Source of the DNA: Christensenella sp036660175
GTDB lineage: Bacteria; Bacillota; Clostridia; Christensenellales; Christensenellaceae
Direction: 5' to 3'
NCBI GenBank assembly: GCA_036660175.1
Contig: JAVXBD010000003.1
Span: forward strand, 1-47,159
DNA: 47,159 nt
Shown: in pieces, positions 33,901 through 41,277 of the stretch
Position numbering within the stretch: position 1 is the stretch's first letter
Layout of the letters: every line of letters starts with the position of its first letter
Translations under genes and position numbers: made by a program
The notes under the pieces: generated by a model
What the model was told of the DNA's origin: nothing
Database searches by the model: none
Seen by the model: only the letters and a program-made list of their open reading frames with translations

Positions 33901-34068
33901 CCGTTTTCTAAGAATCATGAAATATATACTATGGAAAAATATTTCAGTAAACTTGGGCTGTGGGCGAATGTGACTTTCTCTAAAATTACGTGGGTAGATG
34001 GCGAGGATGCTTATCTTGTGACGGCATTTGATATTACAAAATATAAAAAAGAGCAGATGGAGAAATAA
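30910..34068 (+). CDS. Membrane-bound multi-sensor diguanylate cyclase (dCache-PAS-PAS-GGDEF-GAF-PAS)
   Basis: 1052 residues. Makes cyclic di-GMP. Order: membrane helix (17-36), extracellular dCache-type sensor (about 45-290), second helix (300-320), PAS (about 330-445), PAS/PAC (452-575), GGDEF domain (about 585-750) with GRIGGDEFSVFL at 660-671 and a product-inhibition site RNQD five residues before GGDEF. A GAF-like domain (about 775-930) and a last PAS-like domain follow (about 945-1045) with CYDVFDEGMICEDCPF, a Cys-rich loop. No EAL domain, so a cyclase only. Placing sensor domains after the GGDEF is unusual. Own promoter and terminator; ligand unknown. Confidence 0.9.
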   Translation: MIEKNADTIEKRKKIGNMLLIALVSLLIIGIVFISIWDFRTANNQMSIMQNTKQLSEVAKQSAGTFEMKMRSSQSFVESIAAVLAEFDDVASKEAILTMETAAKNSGFSRFAIVLPNGDSVNSDGNGSNVADRDYFQKALSGETAFSQVLSSKTNQNNIVIIAAPILKDGEVVAVLRGTYDTKDLDELVDITSFNGQGYVHVIDGSGAFIAKSKNSNVQSYTDNIFDMLTRSTFKSNDDYDRLKRDIFNHKSGKVSYSYGGQEKILSYEPIGINDWYVLSVVPQEVVDTQSDTINALALSLSIKIMYMFVLLIIFAAAFFNKSQKTKNELLNITNSVPGGMAKLAMKEHFVVLAANDGFYNIRGYTREEYKKKTNSGLMYEQDRPRVWKEIKQQIAEYTGKPIVAEYRITKKDGTMAWIHMQAILVSAGSVPILQAVYIDDTQRKLIEQKLLVSEERYRIIAEKTDNIIFEYDIDAKSVYCTNNFYDRFDSSYHKDNKVDIQKITEMICEEDVPSAKEFYKKLSEYKISAQVQLRMKNNKGVYVWYEVFANIIKDEHGIPTRIVGLMQDIQEQKEKEFLLEQKAQKDVLTGLYNKGATQALIEDFLNNDQNKDALHAFMIIDIDNFKSINDNMGHIFGDMVLSELAQKLNGLFRNQDIIGRIGGDEFSVFLKNMKDEELAVIKAQEICQSLENSYRVESRKYRISASVGIAIYKKHGTTFEELYKNADTALYNAKETGKNKHAVYTSEMVIGGTSNAVEAEVIQSEITFEDNIGDYVFKILHDSKNIGTAIHAMLSLVGKHYGISRVYIAEIDLITEDYVYTYEWCGKNVRYMTENFKKYPLPGIRGYLSCFDKNGIYCCEEVQNAYPSLKEQKIAQGVASFLQYKIEDNGEIKGILGFDQNNPDKKFRVHEMKALANIAQILSLFLIKSRGDSASGRKAQVMEDVLTMSCVWSYVVDAKTRQFRYINKKLFKYAPNVKIGDYCYDVFDEGMICEDCPFSKNHEIYTMEKYFSKLGLWANVTFSKITWVDGEDAYLVTAFDITKYKKEQMEK

Positions 34069-34115
34069 GACTTCGAGTTCATTGCTGGGCTGGAGCGAAA
34101 GTAAAACATCAATAG

Positions 34116-34148
34116 AATTCCTCTGTGTTCAATCACGGGGGAATTTTT
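34116..34148 (+). terminator. Terminator of the diguanylate cyclase gene
   Basis: A 12-bp stem AATTCCTCTGTG/CACGGGGGAATT with two G-U pairs, a six-base loop and TTTTT. Confidence 0.85.
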
Positions 34149-34199
34149 ATGTGCAAGCAGCAAAGCATATGTTTTTTTACTGTTTGATTTTTGAAATTG

Positions 34200-34617
34200 T
34201 TAGATAAGCATACCAGACTCGAACCAATGCACCTGAAACAAAGTCTTTTTGAAAACCGTATCGTTCGAATCTGATATGCTTAACTGATAGTGATACGGTA
34301 ACTTTGAAAACGAATGCTGTATCAATTCTTTTTTTGAGAGCCAGAATGCAAAGTATGCTGTTTTTAAAGCTTTTTCATAATTACCTTTGGCATGATACAA
34401 ATCATTCATAGAAAAGCAGCAATATCTCTTTTTTTATTTTCTAAAATATCACCATGAAACAACTTGCTTCGCATATCATCAGCAATCCCATCTTTATACG
34501 CACAAAAAAAGAAGCAAGGAAAACTTCCTCACTTCTTCGGTCTGATAGCTGTACTTTCTGCACCATAAAGGCACACTCTGCTCGGCAGATATTCACCCAA
34601 AAAATCGCATATTGCAT
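34200..34617 (-). pseudogene. Decayed 4'-phosphopantetheinyl transferase-like gene
   Basis: Three overlapping pieces on the minus strand read like parts of one Sfp-type protein but lie in different frames. From 34617 a start MQYAIFWVNICRAECAF.. with QLSDRRSEEVF; then, after a T-run near 34503, KDGIADDMRS.. and DILENKKRDIAAFL; then, after another shift near 34407, MNDLYHAKGNYEKALK.. and FAFWLSKKELIQHS, which resembles the WxxKE motif. The middle of the protein (His/Ser region) is missing, so the total is too short for an intact enzyme. The last frame (34200-34409) is a clean 69-codon ORF. The family call is by eye, and it could instead be non-coding. Confidence 0.35.
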
Positions 34618-34630
34618 ATTTTTCAGTATG

Positions 34631-34654
34631 ACGGCAAGACAGCAAAATTGCCGT
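34631..34654 (-). other. Hairpin just downstream of the TnpB-like gene
   Basis: ACGGCA/TGCCGT stem with a 12-base loop, about 30 bases beyond the stop codon of the TnpB-like gene. It has no T-run, so it is not an ordinary terminator. In TnpB loci the guide (omega) RNA overlaps the 3' end of the gene and the region just after it, so this is a candidate scaffold piece. Its role is unproven. Confidence 0.35.
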
Positions 34655-34682
34655 ATAATTATATATAAAATACAATAATTAT

Positions 34683-36230
34683 CTAAGTTGCTTCTATAAT
34701 TGCAATTTCATTTTTTGCATCTTTGATGCGCATAAATCGCTTCATATAGCTAATTTCTTTGTTCGTCAACTCTTTTGGTAGCGTCGCTTTCAAACGATAT
34801 TCCTGTGCCAATTGGTTGATTGTTTCGTAAAAATCGTCTATCCTTTGTGCATTTTGCCACACACTAATTTTAAGTATTTTATTTTCTAAAAGGATTTTAT
34901 CCCCTTGCTCATATGCCGTAAATTGCAGCATTGTATCATTATATTTTAGAATCTTGCGGGCAGTGTTCATGCCACCTATTTTTTCTAAATCTCCAGATTT
35001 TCCGCACACAACACATAAAAACTTATCCTGCATAAAACGATTTCTGTATGTATTTGTACCGCATTGGCTGCATGTATAAAAAATACCACGTGGGCTTATC
35101 ATCACAGGCTTTTTAAGCCCTGCCAGCTCTGCTTTATAAGAAATCATCGACACAAGCTTGTTAAACTCGCCCGCCGTAAGATGTGCATAAGCACCTTGAT
35201 AAGAAAGTTTATCTCCGATCGCACCCAGCTTATACGTGATAATTTGGCTGTTGTATTTGCTTGCCTGCTTCACCACCGCATTGGCAATGATATGAAAATC
35301 ACTGCTGTTTTTTATTTTATCATGTGTAAGCTCTGCCCCGTCTTTTGTGCATATCGTATAAGCCGCCGCACCAACTAAGCTGCGTGTCAGCCCCAAAAAA
35401 GTATCGTGTTCTTTTGCTTTTGGTACGGCACATTCTACATTTATCTGCAAATAATATGCGTCTTTTTTCTTCTCTAAGCGAGCAGTTTTAAAGATTTTCG
35501 GATTGCCCAATCCCTCTTTTAAAATTTCCCATTGCTTTTTTCCAAACGATAACGGCACCACAATATAGCGCTCATGTTTGTTGTCTTTTTCCAATTTTTC
35601 ATAATCGTAAAACACATAAACAAGCTCATTTTGCGAACGCCGTATATTCTTGCGTCTGTGTTCGTCTTTGACATTCATCAAATATAGTTTTGCATAAAAT
35701 CGGTCGTTTTCTTTGTCATACAGCAAACAATAATCTCTGTTTTTTGCATATCTTCCAAAAAGCAGCGGTTTTTTTACACCAAATTTTGTATAAGCCCTGT
35801 CCATCTGTATATGAAGCGCTTTTCTGCCTATTTGATGCGCATCATAACTTTGCACCATGTCCCAAAACGCTTCATTAAATGCGTTATCATCAATCGACAG
35901 CGACGGATATTTGGCATTTTTTTGTGTTTTTTTGAGTGATAAATACGCAATCATCGTCATTGCATATTCTAACTTCAACGCATCTTTAAAGGGCTGTACT
36001 CCAAAGCTGTTCAGCTCGTTTAAGATTGTTTTATCCAGTGTAGAAGTTAAGCGTTTTGATAGGCACGCACCGCCGCCTTTGATTTCTTCTTCTACTTGCG
36101 CAATGTTCTTTTGTGTATTTTTCAGCAAATAATCAAGTGCTTCGTTATATTGATTGATTGCACCATCCATAATCTGCTGTTTTGTTTTTGACGGCTTATG
36201 GATTTTACATACAATCGTTTTGATTACCAT
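34683..36230 (-). CDS. TnpB/Cas12-like protein with all three RuvC catalytic positions altered
   Basis: 515 residues. The C-terminal half is clearly TnpB: an MISYKAELAGLKKPVMISPRG helix-strand leads into a zinc ribbon YTCSQCGTNTYRNR..FLCVVCGKSG (Cys 387, 390, 406, 409), then MNTARKIL. Active TnpB has Asp in RuvC-I (GIDLG), Glu in RuvC-II (VLEDL) and Asp in RuvC-III (ADxNAA). Here these read FLGLTRS (residues 278-284), IITYKLG (330-336) and KIGGMNTA, so the acids are lost. About 85 residues extend past RuvC-III. ATG 36230 has AAGGAG seven bases upstream, and that site overlaps the stop codon of the SpoIIE gene. No TnpA gene or transposon ends seen. Probably a domesticated, nuclease-dead, possibly RNA-guided DNA-binding protein. 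Confidence 0.85.
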   Translation of the reverse strand: MVIKTIVCKIHKPSKTKQQIMDGAINQYNEALDYLLKNTQKNIAQVEEEIKGGGACLSKRLTSTLDKTILNELNSFGVQPFKDALKLEYAMTMIAYLSLKKTQKNAKYPSLSIDDNAFNEAFWDMVQSYDAHQIGRKALHIQMDRAYTKFGVKKPLLFGRYAKNRDYCLLYDKENDRFYAKLYLMNVKDEHRRKNIRRSQNELVYVFYDYEKLEKDNKHERYIVVPLSFGKKQWEILKEGLGNPKIFKTARLEKKKDAYYLQINVECAVPKAKEHDTFLGLTRSLVGAAAYTICTKDGAELTHDKIKNSSDFHIIANAVVKQASKYNSQIITYKLGAIGDKLSYQGAYAHLTAGEFNKLVSMISYKAELAGLKKPVMISPRGIFYTCSQCGTNTYRNRFMQDKFLCVVCGKSGDLEKIGGMNTARKILKYNDTMLQFTAYEQGDKILLENKILKISVWQNAQRIDDFYETINQLAQEYRLKATLPKELTNKEISYMKRFMRIKDAKNEIAIIEAT

Positions 36231-36240
36231 TTTTTGCTCC

Positions 36241-37413
36241 TTAGCAATATTCAAGTTCCACTTCTTTGCCCATCTTTCGCAAAGTTTGGGCAATGTCTTT
36301 TACCAATCTCAGCTTCAGGCTCAAATCAATCGGCAAATCTGGATTTTGGTGTGCAGGATTTAAGGCTCTTCCCACAATAAAGTGCGCACTTGTGCAATCC
36401 TCCAATAAAATCTTTGCAAGCTGAGAGCTGCCGTCTTTTTTACATAAATTTAAAATATCGCCCATCTCACCGCCCTCGGCAAGATATTTCTTCATGATTT
36501 CGTTTGTCTTTGAAAGCGTTACAACACCCTCTGTCACCAAGTCTATTCCCTCCATATATCCAATAGGCGGAACATCTTTATCCCGATAATCCAGTTTTAC
36601 CTTAATGGGTTTGCCACACACTTTACTGACAATTTGAGAGGTCGTGCCTCCGCAAACAACTTTGATACCGCCCACATTTAGCAGCCGCTCTGCAATTTCC
36701 GTATCTCTTTTAGAATCAACAGGCGGTCCTACCATGATATGCGCAGGTCTTGCATCCCGCACCTTTGCCGTTACAAAAGTGGTATCATCTCCAGGTTTTT
36801 GCTCATACAGCGAATCACACGCCGACAGCATCAGCTTTGTCATCGCACGGGCAGGCATTTCTTTTTGATAGGCACGGCACGCATATTCGACAATATTTTC
36901 TCTTAGCCACCCAAAGTTTAAAAGCTGCCCCACCCCTGCGTGTACTGCACCGTCAGAAAACATCACGCACATATCATCACTTTTCATGACAAAATGGCTC
37001 TCCAAAATCTTTTTTTCGCCAATTTCTATTTCTGTTTTTTCTACAATCAATTCTTTTCCATTGCGTAAAATAATCGCTTGTGGGTTATCAAACTCCACCA
37101 TATGCGCATTTCCATGTGAATCCAGCCGCAGAATTGTGAAAGTAGAATATGCCAGCCCACGCACTGCACACACAGGCAGCGTCGAGGCAATTGTTTCCAC
37201 CGTTTCATAAATATCTGCACCTTCCGAAATCATCGTTGCCGCAATTTTGCTGGTAAGTGATGCCAGAATATTCGCCTTTACACCACTTCCTAAGCCATCT
37301 GCAAGTACAATCGTCACAAAATCGCCTTTGCGAATAATTTCGACTTTGTCGCCGCACAGCTCCTCGCCGTATTTATACAGACTTTCGGTGTTGCATTCAA
37401 TAAATACGCTCAT
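36241..37413 (-). CDS. SpoIIE/PP2C-family serine phosphatase, partner of HydS
   Basis: 390 residues. Metal-dependent PP2C-type phosphatase: metal-binding aspartates in IVLADGLGSG (about residues 35-44) and VMFSDGAVHAG, plus PGDDTTFVTAKV. The C-terminal 170 residues after the phosphatase (ARPAHIMVGPPVDSKRDTEI..) form a further domain common in hydrogenase-linked members. The start overlaps the HydS gene by 17 bases, so the two are coupled. In Clostridia such pairs are thought to convert H2 or redox sensing by HydS into dephosphorylation of a target. The TnpB-like gene follows ten bases after its stop codon. Confidence 0.9.
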   Translation of the reverse strand: MSVFIECNTESLYKYGEELCGDKVEIIRKGDFVTIVLADGLGSGVKANILASLTSKIAATMISEGADIYETVETIASTLPVCAVRGLAYSTFTILRLDSHGNAHMVEFDNPQAIILRNGKELIVEKTEIEIGEKKILESHFVMKSDDMCVMFSDGAVHAGVGQLLNFGWLRENIVEYACRAYQKEMPARAMTKLMLSACDSLYEQKPGDDTTFVTAKVRDARPAHIMVGPPVDSKRDTEIAERLLNVGGIKVVCGGTTSQIVSKVCGKPIKVKLDYRDKDVPPIGYMEGIDLVTEGVVTLSKTNEIMKKYLAEGGEMGDILNLCKKDGSSQLAKILLEDCTSAHFIVGRALNPAHQNPDLPIDLSLKLRLVKDIAQTLRKMGKEVELEYC

Positions 37414-39184
37414 CTTCAGACTCCTGTATGTATTTTTTAAGATTCGTCAGTGCAAGCTTTGTTTCCGCAGTTGTTTCGCCCAGCAAACTTGCAATTTCTT
37501 GTGCCACACGCATCTGTTTGTTGATGACTTCCTGCGCCACACCAATTGTTTCCTCACGCATTTCGTTCATGCGCTTTTGCTGTGTTTCGTTTTCACTGAT
37601 GTTTTTGATAAGCAATAAGTAAATCGAATTCTCCTTAATAAAAATGGTCGATTGTTTGACGGTAATATCTAAATCTTCATAAAATACCTTGCGATCATAA
37701 ATATTCTCACCCGTATGCTGAACTTCTTCCATATCATCACAATCAATAATCATAGAAATCGGACGTCCAATATAATTCTTCTCGTTCAATTTAAACAAAT
37801 CGCCCGCCATGGTATTAAATTCAAGCAGATTAAACTCATTATCCAAAATGATAATGGCATTTGGCGTGTTATCCATGACTACATTGGAAATACTCTCCGC
37901 TTTTTCACGCATATAGGGCAGGCACATTTTAATATCTGCTTTACCTTTGATAACCGCAATCGCCTTATCTCTGCATGTAGAATATCCACAGCCGCCACAA
38001 TTTAAAATCTTATCCTCTGTCGTTTTTCCCATGCGATTAAAAATCTGCTGAATTTCTTCATCACTCGGTACTGCCCCCACGATAGAACGGTCATTATATC
38101 TTTGGTGCAGTGGGATTTTGACATCTTCTGTAAGCGGCATTTCGCACGCTGTTCTTGTTTTTACATATTGTATGGTCGCATCTTTTGAATGCAGATACGA
38201 AACCTTTTTAAGCCCTGGCCCGCCAAGACAGCTTCCTGCACACGCATTCATCTCTAAAAAATAATTGGTAATCTTTTCATCACGCATCGAATCTAAGATT
38301 TCCATACATCTGTCAAGCCCATCAATGGCAATACATTTGTAACTTTTACGGACATCTTTGTCAATTGTTTGGATAATGCCGCCTGGGACAGGGTATAAGC
38401 GGTTGATGGTCGCTTTTTGCTCACGCACTTCTGCATCCTGCTCGGTAAGATTAATTTGCTCTTGCGCAATCCACGTCAGAAGCTCGTCAAACATTAGCAC
38501 TGCATTGATAGCACCACTGTTTGTAACATCTGCCGCTTCGTGCATTTTAGAGATGCACGGTCCAATAAACACCGTTTTAATACGGTTCCCATACACTTCC
38601 TTCATCATTTTACCATGTGCCGTCATAGGGGCAGATACAGGTGCTAAATATTTGATTAAGTCTGGATAGTACTTTTCTACAAGCAGTACAACCGTCGGAC
38701 AGCACGTTGTAATGATGTTGTCCATCTCGTGTTTTTTCATTAATTCGCCAAAGTTTCGTGATACCTGTGCCGCACCAATGGACGTTTCCTCTACCCCTGC
38801 AAACCCTAATTTTTTAAGAGCCGCAGAGATCGTCGGAAATGTCGCCTCTGGATAACTGCTTGCAAAGGACGGCGCAACTGACGCATACACCCTCTCGCCG
38901 TTTTTGATGTAGCCTTTGACTTTATCAAGGTCGCTGTTGATTTGTTTTGCATTTTGAGGACACGCCAAAAAGCAATGTCCACACAAAATACACTCTTTTT
39001 CGGTAATTTCTGCCTGTTCATTTTTAAAGGCAATTGATTTTACAGGGCAAGTCCGAATACACTTATAGCAGTTTTTACAGTTTGCCTTTTGAAATTGTAT
39101 GATACTCATCGCTTTTTGTTCATACCTTGCGGTATTTCTCCTTTTTTTGGTTTTAGTGGCTTTTGGCTTTAGAACAGATTGCAT
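37397..39184 (-). CDS. Sensory [FeFe] hydrogenase with PAS domain (HydS-like, group C)
   Basis: About 595 residues. Two ferredoxin-type 4Fe-4S motifs (CKNCYKCIRTCP, CILCGHCFLACP), then an H-cluster domain with all four cysteines: TTCCPTV, IGPCISKMHEA, EMNACAGSCLGGPG. A Fe-S 'Fes' motif NCGGCGYSTC follows, then a PAS domain (about residues 445-550), then a coiled-coil tail (EMREETIGVAQEVINKQMRV). This is the layout of sensory group-C hydrogenases, with no kinase domain, so it works through the SpoIIE phosphatase encoded next. ATG 39184 (AGGGAAG just before) adds a basic tail; ATG 39109 starts right at the ferredoxin domain and is also possible. A 134-base gap separates it from the 2Fe-2S gene. 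Confidence 0.9.
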   Translation of the reverse strand: MQSVLKPKATKTKKRRNTARYEQKAMSIIQFQKANCKNCYKCIRTCPVKSIAFKNEQAEITEKECILCGHCFLACPQNAKQINSDLDKVKGYIKNGERVYASVAPSFASSYPEATFPTISAALKKLGFAGVEETSIGAAQVSRNFGELMKKHEMDNIITTCCPTVVLLVEKYYPDLIKYLAPVSAPMTAHGKMMKEVYGNRIKTVFIGPCISKMHEAADVTNSGAINAVLMFDELLTWIAQEQINLTEQDAEVREQKATINRLYPVPGGIIQTIDKDVRKSYKCIAIDGLDRCMEILDSMRDEKITNYFLEMNACAGSCLGGPGLKKVSYLHSKDATIQYVKTRTACEMPLTEDVKIPLHQRYNDRSIVGAVPSDEEIQQIFNRMGKTTEDKILNCGGCGYSTCRDKAIAVIKGKADIKMCLPYMREKAESISNVVMDNTPNAIIILDNEFNLLEFNTMAGDLFKLNEKNYIGRPISMIIDCDDMEEVQHTGENIYDRKVFYEDLDITVKQSTIFIKENSIYLLLIKNISENETQQKRMNEMREETIGVAQEVINKQMRVAQEIASLLGETTAETKLALTNLKKYIQESEDERIY

Positions 39185-39318
39185 ATCTTCCCTATACGAT
39201 TGATACAAAACAAGTAAATTTACAAACCCGTCGATATTTCTGTGCATTTACATATTTACCGATATTCTGCATCGTTTCTGATAAAAAGAATGATCACTCG
39301 ATAGCCGCATTCCCCTTT

Positions 39319-39561
39319 TTATAGTTTTGCCAAAACCTGCTTGTCAAAGAACTCCGCTACATTTCCTGTATTGACAGAAAAAACCTCTTCGCCTACTTTA
39401 ACCGAAACCGCATTGGTGCATTGCCCTAAGCAAAATACACCTGTAAGCTCCACTTTGTCCCCAACTTTATGCTCTTCAATCAATTCTTGTAACTCACTGA
39501 TGATGTTATAAGAACCTTTTAAGTGGCATGCGCTTCCAATACATACGTTGATAATCATCAT
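39319..39561 (-). CDS. Small 2Fe-2S thioredoxin-like ferredoxin
   Basis: 80 residues. CIGSACHLKGSYNII and FCLGQCTNAVSV supply the four cysteines of a NuoE/thioredoxin-like [2Fe-2S] cluster. The ATG overlaps the HydA stop codon by one base (TAATG), so it is translated with the hydrogenase. It probably passes electrons between the catalytic hydrogenase and another partner, perhaps the sensory hydrogenase; this is inferred from gene order. Confidence 0.87.
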   Translation of the reverse strand: MMIINVCIGSACHLKGSYNIISELQELIEEHKVGDKVELTGVFCLGQCTNAVSVKVGEEVFSVNTGNVAEFFDKQVLAKL

Positions 39562-41273
39562 TATTTTTCCCCTTTTTTATTATAATCCACATGCAAAAGT
39601 TCGTGGATTTTGTTTTGTAAGATTCCGCCGTATAGCCCCATCATAGCGGGATTTTCTTCCGAACGTTTAATCTGTGAAAGCTTGTCTGCGGCATAAAGAC
39701 CGTCCGCTCTTTCCTGCTTGCCACGTTCTAATGTAAAGGGCTGTCCAGCACCTGCTATACACCCTCCTGGGCATGCCATCACTTCAATCAGATCATACTC
39801 TGCCTCACCGTTTTTGATTCTTTGAATCAATTTTTCTGCATTAGCAAGTCCGTTTACAACTGCAATCCGCACACGCTTATCCCCAAGCGGAATGCTCGCC
39901 TCCTTGATACCCTCCATGCCACGCACACCTGTAAAGGCAATGTTGTGCAGCATATGAATGCTTTTATCATCTATTACCCTGCGAATAACCGCCTCGGCTA
40001 CACCGCCCGTTACACCAAAAATCACACCAGCACCAGAAGTAATACCAAAAGGCATATCTGTCGCTTCTGGATCAATATCCTCAAAAACAATACCACTTTG
40101 CTTAATCATACTTGCAAATTCTTGAGTGGTAATTACGCCGTCGGTATCACGTCCGCCATCCTCATACATAAACTCATCACGCACTTGTTCGTCTTTTTTT
40201 GCAGTACAAGGCATAATGGCAAACACCAATGTTTCTTTTCCATCGACCTCTGCCACCTGCTTAAAGTGTTCTTTAATCACCGCACTAAAAATCTGCATTG
40301 GCGACTTAGTGGTCGAAAGATTTTTTACAAAATCAGGATGCGTATTTTCTGCATATTTTACCCATGCAGGACAGCAGGAAGTAAACAGCGGCAATTCTTT
40401 GCCCTCTTTAAACTTCTTGACAAACTCTTTGGATTCTTCCATAACGGTTAAATCTGCACCCATTGTGGTATCGTATACCTCGTCCACGCCCATTTTTCTT
40501 AGCGCACCCACAATCTTTCCTGCCACATTTGTGCCGCTTTCAAGCCCAAATTCATCACCCAGTGCCACACGTACAGCAGGCGCAAACTGCACAATCACAC
40601 GCTTTTTCTCATCGTTGATTGCATCCCAGAATTTCTGAGTACAGTTTCGAATCACGATTGCACCCGTTGGGCATACTGCTGCACACTGTCCGCAATTGAC
40701 ACAGTTGGTTTCTTTCAAAGGCTTGTTAAAGGCAGGCATCACCTGCATTTTTGAACCACGATATGCAAAATCAATCGCCCCAACATTTTGAATTTCGCTG
40801 CACATACGCACACAATCACCGCATAGAATACACTTGGAAGGATCTCTGATAATGGACAATGCAGATTCATCAACTGCCATTTCTTCTTTTGTGTTGTTAA
40901 ACCGCACATCTGTAATACCAAACCGCACTGCAAGCTCTTGCAGTCTGCACTTGCCGTTTTTAGGACAGGTGGTGCAATCTCTGCAATGGCTCGCAAGCAG
41001 CAGCTCCAAAATCATTTTTCTGTGTTTTTGCAGCTGTGGTGTGTTTGTTTTAATTTTCATTTTGTTGCGTGGAGGTGTCGAGCAGGATGCCACAACGCCG
41101 CCCCATTCGTCCTCTACCACGCACATACGGCACGCACCATAAATAGACAATTCTGAATAATAACAGAACGTCGGTAGCTCTATGCCAGCTTTGCGAATTA
41201 CCGCAAGGATATTTTTTTCATCGTCATAGTTGACGATATTTCCATCTATTATCATATGCTTTTTATCAGTCAT
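39561..41273 (-). CDS. hydA: [FeFe] hydrogenase catalytic subunit HydA (NAD-linked, group A3-type)
   Basis: 570 residues. N-terminal 2Fe-2S domain (FCYYSELSIYGACRMC..CSTP), His-ligated 4Fe-4S (HCRDCTTCPKNGKC), two 4Fe-4S motifs (CILCGDCVRMC, CVNCGQCAAVCP), and the H-cluster domain with TSCCPAW, MPCTAKKDE and VMACPGGCIAGAGQP, followed by the small-subunit-like C-terminus. Reversible H2 production using reduced ferredoxin and NADH in the multimeric enzyme with HydB and HydC. The third motif reads GAGQP where GGGQP is usual. Four bases after HydB and overlapped by the small ferredoxin gene. Confidence 0.95.
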   Translation of the reverse strand: MTDKKHMIIDGNIVNYDDEKNILAVIRKAGIELPTFCYYSELSIYGACRMCVVEDEWGGVVASCSTPPRNKMKIKTNTPQLQKHRKMILELLLASHCRDCTTCPKNGKCRLQELAVRFGITDVRFNNTKEEMAVDESALSIIRDPSKCILCGDCVRMCSEIQNVGAIDFAYRGSKMQVMPAFNKPLKETNCVNCGQCAAVCPTGAIVIRNCTQKFWDAINDEKKRVIVQFAPAVRVALGDEFGLESGTNVAGKIVGALRKMGVDEVYDTTMGADLTVMEESKEFVKKFKEGKELPLFTSCCPAWVKYAENTHPDFVKNLSTTKSPMQIFSAVIKEHFKQVAEVDGKETLVFAIMPCTAKKDEQVRDEFMYEDGGRDTDGVITTQEFASMIKQSGIVFEDIDPEATDMPFGITSGAGVIFGVTGGVAEAVIRRVIDDKSIHMLHNIAFTGVRGMEGIKEASIPLGDKRVRIAVVNGLANAEKLIQRIKNGEAEYDLIEVMACPGGCIAGAGQPFTLERGKQERADGLYAADKLSQIKRSEENPAMMGLYGGILQNKIHELLHVDYNKKGEK

Positions 41274-41277
41274 CGCA

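Noticed and set aside
34683..36230. Calling the TnpB-like gene an active IS605/IS607 transposon gene
   Set aside because: No TnpA or serine resolvase gene, no recognisable transposon ends, altered catalytic residues, and tight operon placement behind the SpoIIE gene.
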